Notes: generated by a model not told the origin, from the letters alone. Shown: positions 1 through 5,083, numbered from the stretch's first letter. The stretch: 5,083 bases of DNA from Nitrososphaerota archaeon (GCA_005877365.1 VBPP01000062.1:1-5083); one strand, 5' to 3'. Program-made: numbers and translations.

Positions 1-557
1 TTAGTCAGGAGGACAGCCCTTCCCATGAGGAAGGCGTCCCTAGCTAGCCCGCTTAGGTAGACGCTGAGGAGGCCTTGACGACGCATGAGATTCTTGCTTC
101 CCGGATATTCGACAGAAAAGTTCTTCGTCACTGTGTCCACGACTATCATTCGACAACCCGCCAGCTCCGCCTTCGTGTGTACGAGTCTGGACGCCTCGAT
201 TTGAGAGGAGGCATCGGCGGCCCTCATCCTGTAAACTTTTCGAAGTAGCTCGCGGCCGTCCAACCCTTTCGCCCGCGCAATCGCGTCCATCCTCTCGGGT
301 CTGAAGGTGCCTTCGGTATCTATGAAGAGGACGCTCGAGTCGCGGGCGGCGCACGAGAGGGCAGCCTGCATAGCGAGCTGGGTCTTCCCCGTGTTGCTCT
401 CGCCATAGACCTCGACGAGTTCACCGCCTCTATAACCCCCCTGGAGGAGGGAGTCGATTGCGGCAGAGCCCGAGGAGATTACGGGAGATCCCCTTGAGAG
501 CTCGACCGCCTCCCCGAGTGTGATAGTTCTTCCCCCGCGTTCCGAGGAGGCGCTCAA
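1..557 (-). CDS. radB: RadB/RadA-type recombinase ATPase, 3' end cut by the window edge
   Basis: This is a RecA/Rad51-superfamily ATPase, expected to act on DNA in homologous recombination and repair. 185 complete codons are visible; the C-terminus lies beyond position 1. The N-terminus leads straight into the core (ISSGSAAIDSLLQGG, about residues 27-41). Walker A is GESNTGKT (52-59), the DTEGTFRPER signature is at 80-89, Walker B is MIVVD (137-141), and the visible part ends in VLLT followed by a codon beginning AA, fitting the family's LLTNQ motif. There is no N-terminal helix-hairpin-helix domain and no polymerisation motif as in full RadA, which favours a short RadB-like paralogue. The DTEGTFRPER block is nevertheless very RadA-like, so a truncated RadA paralogue is the alternative. 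The start is TTG at 555-557, because no other in-frame start precedes the conserved core; a TATA-like box lies about 35 nt upstream. It is divergent from the LSm gene. Confidence 0.85.
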   Translation of the reverse strand, partial: MSASSERGGRTITLGEAVELSRGSPVISSGSAAIDSLLQGGYRGGELVEVYGESNTGKTQLAMQAALSCAARDSSVLFIDTEGTFRPERMDAIARAKGLDGRELLRKVYRMRAADASSQIEASRLVHTKAELAGCRMIVVDTVTKNFSVEYPGSKNLMRRQGLLSVYLSGLARDAFLMGRAVLLT

Positions 558-586
558 GACTCGTGGGGTCGCGCATCCGCCAGATA

Positions 587-598
587 GCTTTTTAACTC
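587..598. promoter_or_regulatory. Shared TATA-like box between radB and the LSm gene
   Basis: A run reading gctttttaactc on the plus strand and gagttaaaaagc on the minus strand is the only AT-rich patch in the 54-bp gap between two divergent genes. Its centre is near 592. It lies 35 nt from the TTG of the recombinase gene, 20 nt from the TTG at 612, and 35 nt from the alternative GTG at 627 of the LSm gene. An archaeal TATA box usually sits about 26 nt upstream of the transcription start, so one box could serve both directions with very short leaders. No separate second TATA box is visible. Function is inferred from composition and position only. Confidence 0.5.
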
Positions 599-611
599 CG
601 AGAGGGCCCCC

Positions 612-878
612 TTGCAAAAGTCCGACGTGACTTCGACGCCAGCCCCGCAGCCTAAGAGACCGCTGACAGTTTTGCAGAAGGCAACAAACAAGGTCGTATC
701 CGTCAGACTGAAGAGCGAGCTTGAGTACAGGGGAAAGATGTCGAACGTCGACCCCTACATGAACGTCATTCTTGTCGATGCTGAGGAGTCGGAGAACGGG
801 GCTCCAAAGGCAAACTACGGGAAGGTCGTCATAAGGGGAAATAACGTCCTCTACATCAGGATCGAAGACAGACTCTAG
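612..878 (+). CDS. Archaeal LSm (Sm-like, snRNP-type) RNA-binding protein
   Basis: This 88-residue protein has the two-part Sm fold signature. Sm1 spans roughly residues 17-57 (PLTVLQKATNKVVSVRLK, then NVDPYMNVILVDAEE with the conserved Asn and Asp), and Sm2 contains the RNA-binding IRGNNVLYI block near the C-terminus. Archaeal LSm proteins form cytoplasmic homoheptameric or hexameric rings that bind U-rich RNA; the exact cellular role is usually unknown. The length is normal for the family. A start at TTG 612 is the longest form. GTG 627 is also in frame and would remove only five residues of a Pro-rich, non-conserved tail; it fits the spacing from the TATA-like box (35 nt) better. Neither start has a Shine-Dalgarno match, which suits a leaderless transcript. 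The SAM synthetase starts 9 nt after the stop codon, so the two are probably co-transcribed. Confidence 0.93.
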   Translation: MQKSDVTSTPAPQPKRPLTVLQKATNKVVSVRLKSELEYRGKMSNVDPYMNVILVDAEESENGAPKANYGKVVIRGNNVLYIRIEDRL

Positions 879-883
879 GAGGT
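877..883 (+). promoter_or_regulatory. Shine-Dalgarno site for the SAM synthetase gene
   Basis: AGGAGGT overlaps the stop codon of the LSm gene (TAG, 876-878) and lies four bases before the TTG at 888. It is a strong match to the archaeal anti-Shine-Dalgarno sequence. It decides the TTG start and suggests that this second cistron is translated by the leadered mechanism, unlike the first genes of the transcripts here. Confidence 0.8.
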
Positions 884-887
884 CCCC

Positions 888-2021
888 TTGGCAAGGTCGC
901 TGCATGTGGAGCAGATACAGGGGTACGGCGTTCAGGACTTCGAGGTGGAGATTGTCGAAAGGAAGGGGAAGGGGCACCCCGACAGCCTCATCGACGGAGC
1001 CTCCGAGTCCGTCTCTCTGGGTCTGAGCAAGTTTTACCTGGAGAATTTCGGCGCCATTCTTCATCACAACGTCGACAAGGGGATTCTCGTGGGTGGAGAA
1101 GCGAGTGCCAAGTTCGGGGGCGGGAGAGTGCTCCAGCCAATCTACCTTCTGGTGGCGGGGAGGGCGACGGCCGTCGTCCCCTTCAAAGGGAGGGAGGTTC
1201 GTGTCCCGGTCGACAGGATTGCCAAGAAGTCGATAGAGGGCTTCCTCAGCGAAACGATGAGGTTCCTCGACCCCAAGAAGCACGTGAGGATCGCAACGAT
1301 GATCAAGCAGGGCTCACCCGACCTAGTTTCGGTATTCATGCGGAAAAAAGAGATGCCCATCTCCAACGACACTGACTTCACGAAGAAGTATCCCGAAGTC
1401 GGAGAAGACGTGAAGCTGATGGGGCTCAGAAGGAAGCAGAGGCTGGACCTAACAGTCGCTGCAGCGATGGTCTGTGGCAAGGTTCCCGACGCAGACCACT
1501 ATGTCAGCGTCATTTCAGATGTGAGGGAGGAGATTGAGAGGCTCGCTTCGGACATCGACCTGGGTGTAAGCATCAAGCTGAACGCGGGCGACGACCCGAA
1601 GAGGGGAGCCTACTACCTCACGGTCACGGGAACCTCCGCAGAGCAGGGAGATGACGGGAACACGGGGCGGGGGAACCGCGTGAACGGTCTGATCTCCCCG
1701 ATGCGACAGTACTCGATGGAGGCGACGGCCGGGAAGAATCCGATCAATCACACGGGCAAGCTCTTCAACGCCCTGGCGATCGTGGCGGCTGAGAGAATTG
1801 CGAAGGAGGTGCCCGGGGTCGGGGAGTCCTACGTTCGCATCCTGAGCAGGATTGGCTATCCGATTGACCAGCCGCAGATCGCGAGCGCCGCTCTTGTTCT
1901 TGAGCGGGGTAGAACGCTTTCGAGCGTCAGGGGAGACGTCGAGTCGATCTTGGACGAGTCCCTCCGGACTATCAAGGACGTCACGACGCTCATACTCAAG
2001 AAGCGGGTCCAGCTCTTCTGA
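888..2021 (+). CDS. mat: Archaeal-type S-adenosylmethionine synthetase (methionine adenosyltransferase)
   Basis: The enzyme makes S-adenosylmethionine from methionine and ATP in the cytoplasm, releasing phosphate and pyrophosphate. It belongs to the archaeal MAT family, which is very divergent from bacterial/eukaryotic MetK. Recognisable blocks are VEIVERKGKGHPD (about residues 20-32), LHHNVDKGILVGG (59-70), SAKFGGGRVLQPIY (73-86), the block from TGTSAEQGDDG through GRGNRVNGLISP (248-271), SMEATAGKNPINHTGKLFNALA (276-297), and SRIGYPIDQPQIAS (320-333). At 377 residues it is slightly shorter than the roughly 400 usual for the family. The segment after NDTDF (160-164) departs from the NDTS...VGYAP pattern I expect there. 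The start is TTG at 888, supported by a well-placed Shine-Dalgarno site. It is probably the second gene of an operon with the LSm gene. Its last codons overlap the convergent RIO2 gene. Family assignment is secure; activity is inferred from conservation. Confidence 0.95.
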   Translation: MARSLHVEQIQGYGVQDFEVEIVERKGKGHPDSLIDGASESVSLGLSKFYLENFGAILHHNVDKGILVGGEASAKFGGGRVLQPIYLLVAGRATAVVPFKGREVRVPVDRIAKKSIEGFLSETMRFLDPKKHVRIATMIKQGSPDLVSVFMRKKEMPISNDTDFTKKYPEVGEDVKLMGLRRKQRLDLTVAAAMVCGKVPDADHYVSVISDVREEIERLASDIDLGVSIKLNAGDDPKRGAYYLTVTGTSAEQGDDGNTGRGNRVNGLISPMRQYSMEATAGKNPINHTGKLFNALAIVAAERIAKEVPGVGESYVRILSRIGYPIDQPQIASAALVLERGRTLSSVRGDVESILDESLRTIKDVTTLILKKRVQLF

Positions 2022-2877
2022 TTCCGAGGGTTGCCCTCCTTCCCACGACGTAATCGGCTACCTCCGACTCCTCGAGGAGCACACGGTAGACCCTCCGGAA
2101 GAATTTGAGGACGGTATGGAGGTCTCTCTGCAGAAGCGCCGCCGAGTTGGGATGAGTTGTCCTCACCGCCTGGGGCCAGTCGATCAACCAGACGCTCCGA
2201 CCATCAGTTAAGATGTTGTACTCGCTCAGGTCCGCGTTAATCATCCCCGCCTCCGTGTATGCAACTCTGACGCAGTCGATGATCTCCTTCAGGATAAGCG
2301 GAGGGTCGTCCAACTCGGGTCTCTCGACCAACTTAACTCCACTCAGCTCCTCCAGGAGGACTGTGCTGCGGTCGTGAGCTATCGCCCTGGGAACACTCTT
2401 GGTGAGTCCCTCGAGCTTCCGCAGCGAGGAGAGCTCTTTCTTGGCGGCCTCGTAGTTCCTCGCGATCCAGCCCTTCGTCTCCGACCTTTCTAGGGACCTC
2501 TTTCTTGCGACGTCACGGAAACTCGTCCTCCCAATCTTGAAGAACTTCACCGCGAGTAGTCCGCCCTCTTCCGTAAATGCCTCGTAGACATCGGATTCCT
2601 TTCCTTTTGCGATTATCGCCCCCAGAGCCGAGATGAGCCCCCGCCTGACGTATTCTCTCAGGGCGAGCGCCTCGATGGCGGAGAAGGTCAGGGTGAAGTT
2701 GGCGCCTCTCGCCCTCACTAGGTCCCTCCGGCTCAATCTGTCGAGCGCGAAGTTCACCCTCTCTACGGGAATCCCCGCGAGGCGAGAGGCCATCCCTGGG
2801 TCGGCGAACCCGTACTTCATCGACGCGCGCTCCAGGCCCAGTAGAGTCTTCCACTCCTCCTCCCCGAGGACCTTCAC
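1996..2877 (-). CDS. rio2: Rio2-type atypical serine/threonine kinase/ATPase
   Basis: Rio2 proteins are ATPases/kinases that act in maturation of the small ribosomal subunit. The 293-residue product has the family's two domains. An N-terminal winged helix spans about residues 8-80, ending in LTFSAIEALALREY. The RIO kinase domain follows: P-loop-like IAKGKESDVY (89-98), ATP-anchoring Lys111 in AVKFFKIGRTSFRDV, the Ser/Trp-containing loop near 132-141, catalytic loop INADLSEYNIL with Asp216 and Asn221, metal-binding Asp233 in IDWPQAV, and THPNSAALLQRDL (241-253), which resembles the HPNA...RDV segment of Rio2 rather than Rio1. The catalytic loop has Asn-Ala where Rio2 usually has His-Gly. The start is GTG at 2875-2877, 16 nt after the stop of the upstream threonine-synthase-like gene, with only a weak GAGG upstream. 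ATG at residue 20 would cut into the winged helix. The two genes are probably co-transcribed. Confidence 0.93.
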   Translation of the reverse strand: MKVLGEEEWKTLLGLERASMKYGFADPGMASRLAGIPVERVNFALDRLSRRDLVRARGANFTLTFSAIEALALREYVRRGLISALGAIIAKGKESDVYEAFTEEGGLLAVKFFKIGRTSFRDVARKRSLERSETKGWIARNYEAAKKELSSLRKLEGLTKSVPRAIAHDRSTVLLEELSGVKLVERPELDDPPLILKEIIDCVRVAYTEAGMINADLSEYNILTDGRSVWLIDWPQAVRTTHPNSAALLQRDLHTVLKFFRRVYRVLLEESEVADYVVGRRATLGIRRAGPAS

Positions 2878-2893
2878 CAGCCTCGCTGCCCTT

Positions 2894-4345
2894 TCAGTCG
2901 AGGAGAAGTTTCTCTCCCCCCGCGGCCCTCGCTGCGGCTTCGAGTGCGGCCACTCCTTTCCTTGTCAGCTCGTAGATCACTCGCTCTCTACCCCTTGCCC
3001 TGACCATACTCGACCTCCTGACGAGGTCTATCCCCTCAAGCTCTGAGAGATGCTGATAGATGCTCGGGATGCTTATCGACCTCCCCTCCTTGATCTTCTT
3101 CCAGAGGAGGTAGCCGAAGAGGGGCTCCCCTCGCAGAAGGCGGAGAATCGAAACTTTTGTCGCCCCGAGCTGGACCGGCTTTATGACTAGCTGCTCTCTC
3201 GTCACGATGTGCTTCGCCGTCCTCGCGATTCTTGAAATTGCCTTCGTGTCCTTTAGCCCCGTCCCTGTGATGACGCAGACTATCCTGCTATCTTTCGACA
3301 GAAGCTCTTTCTCCCCGATCTTTCTCATCGCAGCCACAACGGATGCTGCGGCTGGCTCCGCGAAGATACCCTCCGTTCTCGCGAGCTCCCCCGTCGCGCC
3401 GATTGCCTCCTTCGCCGAGACTTTCACACCAAACCCGCGCGAGTCCCTGATCGCTCGGGCAGCTGCCTTCAGGAACACCGGGTCTGACTCCTCCAGCTCG
3501 GCGAGCGCCCCCCTCCCCTCCGTCCCCCTCCGACGCTTCGTCTCTAGGACATCTGTCAGGGGTGGCGAGCCCTCGAGCTGGACCCCCACCAGGCTGCAAG
3601 TGGGTTTCTGAACGATTCCGGCGGCGGAAAGCTGGAGAAGACCGTTCCAGACCATCGTCAGGTGGCCGCCCGTCCCGACGGGGAGAACGATTGCATCAGG
3701 TTGACTCCATCCCTCGTCCTGGATGATCTCGAAGGCGGTTGTCTTCTCTCCCTCCAGGAGGTAGTGGTTGGCGGCGGTTACGGCGGTGCCTTCCTCCCCC
3801 TCGCTTGGAGCGGCTCGTGGGTGAGAGAGCACCTCGACCTTCGCGCCGTACGCGATCATCTGGTAGAGCTTCCCTTGGTCTGTGTTGGGGTGAATTCCTA
3901 TTGTCGTTTCTATTCCTGCCTTGGCCGCGTAGGCGGCCAGAGAGGCACCCAGGTTCCCCGTTGTGGTGCAGAGGACCCGCCTCACGCCGTCCCTCTTCGC
4001 CACGGACGCGAGGACCGTGGCGCCCCTATCGATGAATGAGCCGGTGGGGTTTCTCGTTTCATCCTTGATGAGGAGGGCGCCGAACCCGAGCTCGGCTCCC
4101 AGCCTCGGCGCGGCGAGTAGGGGCGTCCCTCCCTCCCCCAGGGTGACGATCTGATGCTCTTCGACGCGAGGAAGAAGATCTCTATACCTCCATACCCCCG
4201 GCGGGAGCGATTCGAGCTCGCTCCTCTTCACTCTCCGCTCAACCAGCGGGAGGGGGATGAGTGCGCCGCCGCACTTCCTACAGCGCGCCTCGAGAGACGC
4301 CTCCTCTGTCTTCATCGAACACGAGGAGCACTCGAACCTTTCCAT
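2894..4345 (-). CDS. thrC: Threonine-synthase-family protein with the PLP lysine replaced by Ile and a C-terminal PadR-like wHTH domain
   Basis: Threonine synthase converts O-phosphohomoserine to threonine using PLP. Seen in this 483-residue protein: an N-terminal zinc ribbon (Cys6, Cys9, Cys22, Cys25); the fold-type II core with KDETRNPTGSFIDRG (94-108), TTTGNLGAS (127-135, Asn131 expected at the PLP ring), PVGTGGHL (222-229, phosphate loop) and VITGTGLKDT (358-367). In the signature PTGSFKDRG, residue 105 should be the Schiff-base lysine, but the codon at 4031-4033 reads ATC on the minus strand (Ile). Residues about 388-478 form an added domain with PadR-like features: SILRLLRGEPLFGYLLWKKI, then SIPSIYQHLSELEGIDLVRR, then YELTRKG. 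The ATG start at 4343-4345 is a few bases past the expected transcription start. By family it would be called ThrC; by residues it may be a non-catalytic, DNA-binding ligand sensor. It is divergent from a nucleoside hydrolase gene and upstream of RIO2. Confidence 0.9.
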   Translation of the reverse strand: MERFECSSCSMKTEEASLEARCRKCGGALIPLPLVERRVKRSELESLPPGVWRYRDLLPRVEEHQIVTLGEGGTPLLAAPRLGAELGFGALLIKDETRNPTGSFIDRGATVLASVAKRDGVRRVLCTTTGNLGASLAAYAAKAGIETTIGIHPNTDQGKLYQMIAYGAKVEVLSHPRAAPSEGEEGTAVTAANHYLLEGEKTTAFEIIQDEGWSQPDAIVLPVGTGGHLTMVWNGLLQLSAAGIVQKPTCSLVGVQLEGSPPLTDVLETKRRRGTEGRGALAELEESDPVFLKAAARAIRDSRGFGVKVSAKEAIGATGELARTEGIFAEPAAASVVAAMRKIGEKELLSKDSRIVCVITGTGLKDTKAISRIARTAKHIVTREQLVIKPVQLGATKVSILRLLRGEPLFGYLLWKKIKEGRSISIPSIYQHLSELEGIDLVRRSSMVRARGRERVIYELTRKGVAALEAAARAAGGEKLLLD

Positions 4346-4355
4346 CTTGCTCGAT

Positions 4356-4371
4356 ATGTAGGTTATGACTT
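4356..4371. promoter_or_regulatory. Possible operator: imperfect palindrome between TATA box and start of the thrC-like gene
   Basis: The stretch contains ATGT, eight bases, then ACTT, one mismatch away from the ATGT-N8-ACAT pattern known for PadR-family operators. Overlapping it, AGGTTATGACTT (4360-4371) is an imperfect palindrome around GTTATGAC. It abuts the TATA box of the thrC-like gene and would cover the region just before transcription starts, a typical repressor position. The region is short and AT-rich, so chance matches are likely. Confidence 0.25.
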
Positions 4372-4380
4372 ATATATTCT
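4368..4380 (-). promoter_or_regulatory. TATA box of the thrC-like/RIO2 operon
   Basis: On the minus strand the sequence reads agaatatataagt, a good archaeal TATA box. Its centre lies about 29 nt upstream of the ATG at 4345, so the transcript probably begins within a few bases of the start codon. No Shine-Dalgarno match precedes the ATG (cgagcaag), consistent with leaderless translation. Confidence 0.65.
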
Positions 4381-4393
4381 TCCGAGGGCCGTT

Positions 4394-4405
4394 AATTTTT
4401 ATTAT
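4394..4405 (+). promoter_or_regulatory. TATA-like box of the nucleoside hydrolase gene
   Basis: The AT-rich run aatttttattat has its centre about 21 nt before GTG 4421 and about 27 nt before GTG 4427. The second spacing is the usual one for an archaeal leaderless transcript. The box lies some 25 bp from the oppositely oriented TATA box of the thrC-like gene, so a factor bound in this gap could affect both promoters. Confidence 0.5.
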
Positions 4406-4420
4406 CGATTTTTCTGTATC

Positions 4421-5083
4421 GTGGACGTGCTTCGGATTCTTCTCGACACCGACACTGCGGGCGACGATACAATCGCGATACTGATGGCGCTCCGAGCCAA
4501 GAACGCGAAGCTCGAGGCTCTCACAATCAATTGCGGGAACGTAAATTTCGACCAGGAGGTCGAGAACGCGCTCTACACAGTCGAATTGGCGGGGATGTCG
4601 GGGAAGGTCCCGGTATACCCGGGTGCTCGGCATCCACTCCTCCGAGAGTGGACCACGGTCGAGTACATCCACGGCAAGGATGGGATGGGGAACTCTTTCT
4701 TTCCAAAGGCGCGGCAACGCCCGGAGAGTAGGCATGCGGTCGACGCGATCGTGGAGACGGTCAACTCGAACCCCGGTGAGATTACTCTCGTGGAGATCGC
4801 CCCGATGACTAACATCGCCATGGCCCTGCGCAAGGACCCGACGATCGTCCGGAAGGTGAAGGAGTTCTTCTTCATGGGTGGGACGAATCAGTACCTGGGT
4901 AACCAGACTCCGGCCGCGGAGTTCAACATCTGGGTCGACCCGGAGGCGGCGAAGGTCGTACTACAATCCGGAATGCCGACGACGATGGTCGGTTGGGAGA
5001 TTTGCATGAGATACGCCGTGGTTGGCGAGAGTGAGTACAGGGAGATCGAAGCGATGAGGACGAAGGAGGCCGAATTCTTCATC
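4421..5083 (+). CDS. Inosine/uridine-preferring nucleoside hydrolase family protein, 3' end cut by the window edge
   Basis: Members of this family hydrolyse the N-glycosidic bond of ribonucleosides, giving a free base and ribose, using a calcium ion held by aspartates. The visible 221 residues cover most of the roughly 310-residue fold. Metal and substrate residues line up with the Crithidia enzyme with an offset of one: Asp11, Asp15 and Asp16 in DTDTAGDDTIAI (9-20), Asn40 in GN, Asn161, Glu167 and Asn169 in GNQTPAAEFNIWVDPEAA. HGKDGMGN (84-91), PMTNIAMAL (128-136) and FMGG (151-154) also fit. The usual DPGxDD is DTAGDD here, and GPLTN is APMTN. The active-site His near residue 241 lies beyond the window. 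The start is GTG 4421; GTG 4427 is equally possible. Base specificity cannot be read from this. It is divergent from the thrC-like gene across 75 bp. Confidence 0.92.
   Translation, partial: MDVLRILLDTDTAGDDTIAILMALRAKNAKLEALTINCGNVNFDQEVENALYTVELAGMSGKVPVYPGARHPLLREWTTVEYIHGKDGMGNSFFPKARQRPESRHAVDAIVETVNSNPGEITLVEIAPMTNIAMALRKDPTIVRKVKEFFFMGGTNQYLGNQTPAAEFNIWVDPEAAKVVLQSGMPTTMVGWEICMRYAVVGESEYREIEAMRTKEAEFFI

Noticed and set aside
40..354. Alternative minus-strand frame inside the recombinase gene
   Set aside because: It is very Arg-rich and out of frame with the Walker A, DTEG and Walker B motifs, which are all in the neighbouring frame.
1142..1480. Open minus-strand frame of 112 codons inside the SAM synthetase gene
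   Set aside because: It lies wholly opposite conserved MAT blocks and its product shows no recognisable motif.
2015..2050. Possible terminator at the end of the SAM synthetase gene
   Set aside because: No T-run or convincing stem-loop is visible; the region is also coding for RIO2 on the other strand.
1852..2211. Plus-strand frame running from the end of MAT into RIO2 antisense
   Set aside because: Ser/Arg-rich composition typical of a frame-shifted shadow; both strands are already explained by conserved genes.
3183..3611. Open plus-strand frame of 142 codons inside the thrC-like gene
   Set aside because: It is the antisense shadow of a well-conserved coding region, rich in Ser/Pro/Ala with no family resemblance and no promoter or ribosome binding site.
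4031..4033. Missing lysine in the thrC-like gene as a sequencing error or pseudogene mark
   Set aside because: Two base changes from a Lys codon are needed, the frame is intact over 483 codons, and all other motifs are preserved, so a real substitution is more likely.
4370..4735. Minus-strand frame covering the divergent promoter region and the start of the nucleoside hydrolase
   Set aside because: It ends inside the TATA region and runs antisense to the conserved DTD...DD motif; the product resembles nothing I know.

Overview
The window looks archaeal. It carries an Sm-like (LSm) protein, the archaeal-type S-adenosylmethionine synthetase (unrelated in sequence to bacterial MetK), a Rio2-type atypical kinase and a RadA/RadB-type recombinase. 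Promoters resemble archaeal TATA boxes placed very close to the start codons, as expected for leaderless or nearly leaderless mRNAs. TTG and GTG starts outnumber ATG. The sequence is GC-rich by eye. The LSm and MAT sequences remind me of Nitrososphaerota/Bathyarchaeia-type archaea, but I cannot fix the lineage without a database search.

Layout. A recombinase gene (minus strand, cut off by the left edge) diverges from an LSm-MAT pair (plus strand, 612-2021) across a short gap holding one T-rich TATA-like box that reads in both directions. MAT runs convergently into the RIO2 kinase gene (minus strand), and the two coding ends overlap by 26 bp. RIO2 follows, 16 nt downstream, a threonine-synthase-family gene (minus strand, 2894-4345), so those two probably form an operon. 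A 75-bp divergent promoter region (4346-4420) then separates that operon from a nucleoside hydrolase gene (plus strand) cut off by the right edge. There is no gene-free stretch above 300 bases. I see no RNA genes, insertion sequences, CRISPR arrays or long repeats.

The item most worth attention is the threonine-synthase homologue. It keeps the zinc ribbon, the Asn of the TGN motif, the glycine-rich phosphate-binding loop and the C-terminal TGxGLKD motif, but the lysine expected in the PTGSFKDRG signature is isoleucine (PTGSFIDRG). It also has an added C-terminal PadR-like winged helix-turn-helix. The combination suggests a pseudoenzyme turned into a ligand-responsive transcription regulator, possibly sensing an amino acid, phosphoester or PLP. 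It may act on its own promoter and on the divergent nucleoside hydrolase. That function is inference; the residue change and the fusion are read directly from the sequence.

The other genes are mostly housekeeping: recombinational repair, RNA binding, SAM supply, small-subunit ribosome maturation and nucleoside salvage or degradation.
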